Below are positions 14,204 to 17,036 of a stretch of DNA of 17,036 nt, piece by piece. The DNA comes from DATGLW01 sp035293965. Its GTDB lineage: Bacteria > Actinomycetota > Acidimicrobiia > Acidimicrobiales > RAAP-2. The stretch is from assembly GCA_035293965.1 (NCBI GenBank), contig DATGLW010000075.1:1-17036 (forward strand), given 5' to 3'. The translations under genes and the position numbers were made by a program. The notes beneath the pieces were generated by a model, which made no database searches, was not told the DNA's origin, and saw nothing but the letters and a program-made list of their open reading frames with translations. The first letter of the stretch is position 1. Each line of letters opens with the position of its first letter.

Positions 14204-14557
14204 ATGCGGTCGTTGCCATCCCCATTGCCCGAGCCCCTCGTCGAGCTCATCGCCCAGAGGTTCCGCATCCTGAGCGAGCCGAACAGGATCAAGCTGCTCG
14301 ACGCCTTGCGAGGTGGCCCTGCGACCGCGGCCGACCTGCAGGCAGCCACCGGGGCTTCCCAGCAGAACGTGTCCAAGCACCTGTCGATGCTCGTCGACGC
14401 AGGGATGGTCCGTCGGGTGAGGCACGGCAGCCGGTCAACCTTCTCGATCGCCGACGAGAGCCTGTTCGACCTCTGCGAGCAGGTCTGCGGAAGCCTGCGC
14501 CGCCAGGTCGATCACCTCGACGCGTTACTGGAGCCGCTGGGGCTGCCCTCCCGATGA
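14204..14557 (+). CDS. ArsR/SmtB-family winged-helix transcriptional regulator
   Basis: A 117-residue single-domain repressor. LSEPNRIKLLDAL (23-35) begins the winged helix; the recognition helix region is GASQQNVSKHLSMLVDAGMV (50-69), and the wing is RRVRHGSRSTFSI (70-82). The alpha3 ELCVCD metal site of ArsR/CadC is absent. C91 and C95 in LFDLCEQVCGSL (88-99) lie in the C-terminal dimer helix and could sense metal or redox state, but this pattern also occurs in non-metal ArsR proteins. It likely represses itself and the downstream MmpL-like gene (88 nt away) through the dyads upstream. Confidence 0.9.
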   Translation: MRSLPSPLPEPLVELIAQRFRILSEPNRIKLLDALRGGPATAADLQAATGASQQNVSKHLSMLVDAGMVRRVRHGSRSTFSIADESLFDLCEQVCGSLRRQVDHLDALLEPLGLPSR

Positions 14558-14645
14558 GCCCGCTGAGCCCCCTGCGACGCCATGGCACGCCCCGAACGCG
14601 CCCCGTCGCCACCTCGATCCCTCGGCCCATGGAGGTCCGACCCCG

Positions 14646-15221
14646 GTGACCACCGTTGTGGCCGAGCCCATGCGAGCACTCGGCAGCCCGTCGTCTCCTG
14701 AGCGGGGGCTGATGGCGAGGCTTGGCGCTGGCGTGATCCTGACCGGGCTGTCCGTCGCAGGGGCATTCGGGATCGCCCGGCTCATCTTCCAGGACAGGCA
14801 CCTGGCCGGGCTCCTCCACTTCACCCCACAAGGCTTCGTCGACGCCTGGGGGCCCTTGTTCTTCGGTGCCATGGTGTTCGGCGTGGCCATGGACTACACC
14901 TTGTTCCTCCTCTCGGCCGCCAAGGAGCGCTACGAGAGCCACCCCGATCCCGAGCACGCCATGGCCGGCTCGGTCGCCACCTCTGGCAGGGTGGTCGTCT
15001 CCGCCGCCGCGATCATGATCGCGGTGTTCCTGACCTTCGCCCTTTCCGGCCCCCTCGCACCCAAGGAGATGGGCGTCATCTTGGCGACTGCCGTCGCGCT
15101 CGACGCGCTGGTCGCCCGCATGGTCCTGCTCCCGGTCGTGCTGCGCCTGGGCCAGCACCATGCCTGGTGGCGGCCCGCCTGGCTCGACCGCGTCGTGCCC
15201 CGTGTCCGCTTCTCCCATTGA
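14646..15221 (+). CDS. MmpL/RND-family transporter, C-terminal fragment only
   Basis: A 191-residue frame matching only the last four helices of an MMPL transporter, whose usual length is roughly 700-1000 residues. Residues about 30-50 correspond to TM9 (LSVAGAFGIARLIFQD), then FGVAMDYTLFLLSAAKERY (78-96, TM10), TM11 (about 112-134) and TM12 (about 141-166), ending HHAWWRPAWLDRVV as in full MmpL tails. D83-Y84 is the TM10 half of the two Asp-Tyr proton-relay pairs; the TM4 pair, the periplasmic porter domains and TM1-TM8 are missing. The first 28 residues are unrelated. GTG 14646 carries a clear GGAGGT SD (14631-14636), so it may be expressed. It is either a decay remnant or a mini-protein; alone it should not transport. 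Confidence 0.8.
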   Translation: MTTVVAEPMRALGSPSSPERGLMARLGAGVILTGLSVAGAFGIARLIFQDRHLAGLLHFTPQGFVDAWGPLFFGAMVFGVAMDYTLFLLSAAKERYESHPDPEHAMAGSVATSGRVVVSAAAIMIAVFLTFALSGPLAPKEMGVILATAVALDALVARMVLLPVVLRLGQHHAWWRPAWLDRVVPRVRFSH

Positions 15222-15395
15222 TTCGCCTGCTCCGTGCCCCCCCGCACAGGGGTCCCCGGCGCACCTGGCGCGATGCGAGTCGATCGCCGGGTCGGCCGCG
15301 GCGCAGGCCCGCGCCACAGGACCTTGGCCCCTGTCCCACGCCGGCACGGGCTCCTATCGTGGTGAACAGTCCGGTCTCAGTGAGGGAGGCGCGAG

Positions 15396-15794
15396 ATGGT
15401 CTTCGAGGAGAGCGTGGTGTTGTCGGCACCCTTCAGCGACGTGCTCGCCCGCGTCAAAGCATCGTTGGCGGCAGAGGGGTTCGGCACGCTGACCGAGATC
15501 GACGTCCAGGCAACCCTTCGGGACAAGATCGGCAAGCAGATGCCCCGCTTCGTGATCGTCGGCGCCTGCAATCCCAACCTGGCGAGCCGAGCGCTCGACG
15601 TGGCGCCACAGGTCGGCGTGCTGTTGCCATGCAACGTCGTGGTGCGTGAAGTCGAAGGAGCCGTGCAGGTCGAGGCGATGGACCCAGGGGTCATGGCTAC
15701 GCTAACCGGCCGCGACGAGCTCCGGCCCATCGCCGACGAGGCTCGCCGGCTCATCGGCAGCGCGCTGGCACGCCTCTCTGCCTTCGCTGCCTGA
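15396..15794 (+). CDS. DUF302 domain protein
   Basis: A 132-residue, single-domain DUF302 protein. Typical blocks are EGFGTLTEIDVQATLRDKIG (27-46), VIVGACNPNLASRAL (53-67), VGVLLPCNVVVRE (73-85) and the AMDP turn (94-97). C58 and C79, in GACNP and LPCN, are the family's conserved cysteines. The biochemical role of DUF302 is not established; members often lie near thioredoxin-, metal- or sulfur-related genes, and none is present here. ATG 15396 follows GGGAGG (about 15383-15388). The 174-bp gap upstream suggests its own promoter, with only a weak TATCGT (15355-15360) visible. It converges on the MerR fragment. Confidence 0.85.
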   Translation: MVFEESVVLSAPFSDVLARVKASLAAEGFGTLTEIDVQATLRDKIGKQMPRFVIVGACNPNLASRALDVAPQVGVLLPCNVVVREVEGAVQVEAMDPGVMATLTGRDELRPIADEARRLIGSALARLSAFAA

Positions 15795-15872
15795 ACCAGG
15801 GCGCACGCCTCCGACGAGCGCGCCAGACCGAGCCAGTGGCCCCGTGTCGTGGCAGAGTCTCTCGATGCGCGG

Positions 15873-15900
15873 GCCGGAGTGGTGAGCCACGCCGTCCGGC
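15873..15900. other. Bulged hairpin downstream of the DUF302 gene
   Basis: GCCGGA (15873-15878) pairs with TCCGGC (15895-15900); inside, GTGG (15879-15882) pairs with CCAC (15887-15890) around a TGAG loop, leaving a GCCG bulge. It lies 78 nt after the DUF302 stop in a 218-bp gap between convergent genes. It could act as a terminator or be part of the IS end expected here. Confidence 0.3.
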
Positions 15901-16012
15901 TCGCACCGAACCGACGGCGCCCGGAGGCCCGATGATCGTCACTGCAGTTGGCGGCCCGCCAGATGCCCGGGTTCCATCGACTTCAACCGGATTCCGCTTG
16001 ATGGTCCACGCG

Positions 16013-16087
16013 CTATGCGAGCTGTAGCTGGTATCTGCTGAGCCACTCCTCGGCGAACTCGGCCGGCGATCGCCAGCCGAGCGAGGA
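16013..16087 (-). mobile_element. Probable IS3-family transposase (OrfB) C-terminal remnant
   Basis: The last 24 codons of the MerR-type frame read like the end of an IS3-family integrase/transposase: SSLGWRSPAEFAEEW followed by a short tail and stop. This stretch has no counterpart in MerR proteins. It implies that an IS3-like element once lay here and that a deletion joined its 3' end to the MerR gene. The element's terminal repeat should lie between about 15795 and 16012, but without the other end I cannot identify it. The rest of the transposase (DDE core) is not in the window. Confidence 0.55.
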
Positions 16088-16258
16088 GAGGACCTGGCGC
16101 AGCCGCTCCAAGTCCTCTGCGCAGTACAAGCGGTAGCCCGCAGCACTGCGACCGCTCGGGACGACCAGCCCGATGGCGTCGTAGTGGTGCAGCGTGCGCA
16201 CCGAGATGTGCGAGAGCCGTGCCACCTCTCCGACCGTGTGCTCCTCCACGTCCACCAC
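16013..16258 (-). CDS. MerR/TipA-type DNA-binding domain truncated and fused to a transposase tail
   Basis: An 81-residue frame. Residues 7-57 are a clean MerR winged-helix domain: HTVGEVARLSHISVRTLHHYD (7-27, shown by positions), GLVVPSGRSAAGYRLY (30-45) and EDLERLRQVL (48-57), closest in pattern to TipA-like regulators. The family's dimerisation coiled coil and effector domain are absent. From residue 58 the sequence becomes SSLGWRSPAEFAEEW, typical of the C-terminus of IS3-family OrfB transposases (HSxLGxRxPxEF). The natural protein would be about 120-250 residues. The frame has TGA three codons upstream, so GTG 16258 (or 16255) must be the start. No SD is visible, and TTGACC on the minus strand (16282-16287) could be a -35. 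DNA binding is conceivable but dimerisation is doubtful. Confidence 0.75.
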   Translation of the reverse strand: MVDVEEHTVGEVARLSHISVRTLHHYDAIGLVVPSGRSAAGYRLYCAEDLERLRQVLSSLGWRSPAEFAEEWLSRYQLQLA

Positions 16259-16327
16259 TGTGGTTCATGACGCGGCGTGAGGGTCAAGACCTCCTGGCGA
16301 GATGTTCTCGTACGGACCGATTGGCGA

Positions 16328-16344
16328 GGCGACGGCCGGTCGCC
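16328..16344 (-). terminator. Short hairpin directly after the WYL frame
   Basis: GGCGAC (16328-16333) and GTCGCC (16339-16344) form a perfect 6-bp stem with a 5-nt loop, 1 nt past the WYL stop on the minus strand and before the MerR-type gene. The position suits a terminator, but the stem is short and has no T-tract. Confidence 0.3.
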
Positions 16345-16345
16345 G

Positions 16346-16960
16346 TCAGCGGTTCGCTTGCGCCAGGAGCTCGCCGTGAGCGCGCAGCGCGGCCCGCAGT
16401 TCGTCGGGGGCGAGGATCTCGCAGGGGACCGGGAGTGCGGCGAGGAAGCCGACCATCCCCGCCAGGTGCGGTCCGCCGAGCTCGACGATCGTGGCCCCGT
16501 CGCCATTGGCACTGAGGACGCCGACGGTGCGTGGCACCACCTTTGCTGCCTCCTCCACCGACGGCGGGAGGCGAACCCGGGCCTTGACGGGATACGGGGC
16601 GAGCCCCATCGCTTCGCTCACCATGCAAAGCGCATCGGGTGGATCGTCGATCTCGACGCGGATGCCGGTCAGGACTACTCCCTCGGCGCGGTCCACCCGG
16701 AACGTGCGCCACACGGCTCGCTCGGTGTCGCGGGCGACGAGGTACCAGCGCTGCCCGGCGCGCACCAGGCGGTGAGGGTCCACGAACCGGCTCGTGGCGT
16801 TGTCCGCACGGTCGCAGTAGTCGAGGCGGACGCGCTCGCCCCGCCGGCAGGCGACCGCCACGGTCTCGTCCTCGTCGAGGAGCAGCGGGGGGAGCCAGGT
16901 GCCGGCGGGAACGGCCGGCCGGCACCATGAGAAGGAGACCACGTCCATGACCGCTCCCAT
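16346..16960 (-). pseudogene. WYL-domain regulator lacking its HTH, with an apparent internal deletion
   Basis: A 204-residue frame with an intact WYL domain: RFVDPHRLVRAGQRWYLVARD (58-78, W72-Y73-L74), WRTFRVDRAEG (84-94), and a complete C-terminus ending DELRAALRAHGELLAQANR. WYL regulators are normally about 310-330 residues, with an N-terminal HTH of about 60. Here the HTH is gone. Residues 18-37 (PAGTWLPPLLLDEDETVAVA, by pattern the segment just after the HTH) run straight into CRRGERVRLDY (38-48), which normally comes roughly 70-100 residues later. I infer an in-frame deletion near 16849. The first residues overlap, antisense, the RBS and start of the divergent VOC gene, so the ATG at 16960 is not a genuine ancestral start. 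It cannot bind DNA as a normal regulator would; it is probably a remnant. Confidence 0.7.
16898..16926. promoter_or_regulatory. Perfect 9-bp inverted repeat upstream of the VOC gene
   Basis: GGTGCCGGC (16898-16906) and GCCGGCACC (16918-16926) are perfect arms with an 11-bp spacer, ending 20 bp before ATG 16947. It could be an operator or a structured leader for the VOC gene. It also lies inside the relic 5' part of the WYL frame, so it may have arisen by chance in coding DNA. Confidence 0.35.
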
Positions 16961-17036
16961 CCGGCTCGGCTCGGTGTCGCTCGACTGCCCCGATCCCTCC
17001 GCCCTCGCCCGCTTCTACGCGACGTTGCTCGGCGTC
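16947..17036 (+). CDS. VOC/glyoxalase-bleomycin resistance family protein, N-terminus only
   Basis: The first 30 codons of a gene that continues past the window. The peptide MTAPIRLGSVSLDCPDP then SALARFYATLLGV is the usual opening of a vicinal-oxygen-chelate domain: the first beta strand with a metal-ligand position (here S9-V-S-L-D-C in place of the common His), then the D-P-x-x-L-A-x-F-Y helix. The SD AAGGAG (16932-16937) is well placed. It diverges from the WYL remnant, whose 5' end it overlaps. Catalytic residues lie outside the window, so enzyme versus resistance or binding protein cannot be decided. Confidence 0.75.
   Translation, partial: MTAPIRLGSVSLDCPDPSALARFYATLLGV

Noticed and set aside
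14630..14649. Six-codon leader ORF (ATG 14630 to TGA 14649) overlapping the MmpL fragment start as GTGA.
   Set aside because: The ATG sits against the GGAGGT used by the fragment and has no ribosome site of its own; too short to support.
15870..15930. A tRNA-like arrangement with a ggttcg-type sequence on the minus strand.
   Set aside because: No acceptor stem, anticodon arm or correct arm spacing can be drawn; it reduces to a bulged hairpin.

Overview
The window is very GC-rich, with GTG/TTG starts common and coding on both strands. It is rich in acyl-CoA metabolism genes (two-subunit FadE-type dehydrogenase, Ltp2-like lipid-transfer/aldolase with a DUF35 partner, crotonase, SDR, TesB and PaaI-like hotdog proteins), with an MmpL fragment, DUF302 and TipA/WYL-type regulators. 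This suggests an actinobacterium (Actinomycetota); an environmental Acidimicrobiia-like or mycobacterium-like lineage is my inference. No rRNA, tRNA or CRISPR array was seen.

Layout. 1-286: two short tandem-repeat blocks, then an AT-rich promoter-like patch. 287-2628 (+): Ltp2-like thiolase-fold protein, DUF35 partner and a PAP2/BcrC-like lipid phosphatase. 2771-4477 (-): D-aminoacylase-like amidohydrolase. 4685-6034 (+): AhpD-like protein and TesB-like thioesterase. 6126-7793 (-): DHA2 drug-efflux MFS permease, separated from tesB by a strong hairpin. 7959-11668 (-): compact operon transcribed SDR > large ACAD subunit > small ACAD subunit > crotonase, with a 4-nt GTGA overlap between the ACADs and a 4-nt gap before the crotonase. 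11879-14061 (+): amidohydrolase-2 protein and a double-hotdog protein. 14204-15794 (+): ArsR regulator with a probable leaderless promoter inside two dyads, a C-terminal MmpL fragment and a DUF302 protein. 16013-16960 (-): a MerR DNA-binding domain ending in what reads as an IS3-type transposase tail, and a WYL regulator without its HTH. 16947-17036 (+): start of a VOC/glyoxalase gene that runs off the window.

How the genes may work together. The SDR/ACAD/ACAD/crotonase operon and the Ltp2-DUF35 pair look like steps of side-chain beta-oxidation of a bulky CoA ester (steroid- or isoprenoid-like): dehydrogenation by a heteromeric ACAD, hydration or isomerisation, alcohol oxidation, and retro-aldol cleavage. 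The thioesterases would release free CoA or acids. No MaoC-type hydratase or CoA ligase lies in the window, so the pathway is incomplete here and the substrate is unknown.

The most unusual part is 14.6-17.0 kb. Three genes there are truncated or chimeric (MmpL tail, MerR/IS3 chimera, WYL regulator with an apparent internal deletion), which suggests a hotspot of insertion and decay. No intergenic stretch exceeds 300 bases.
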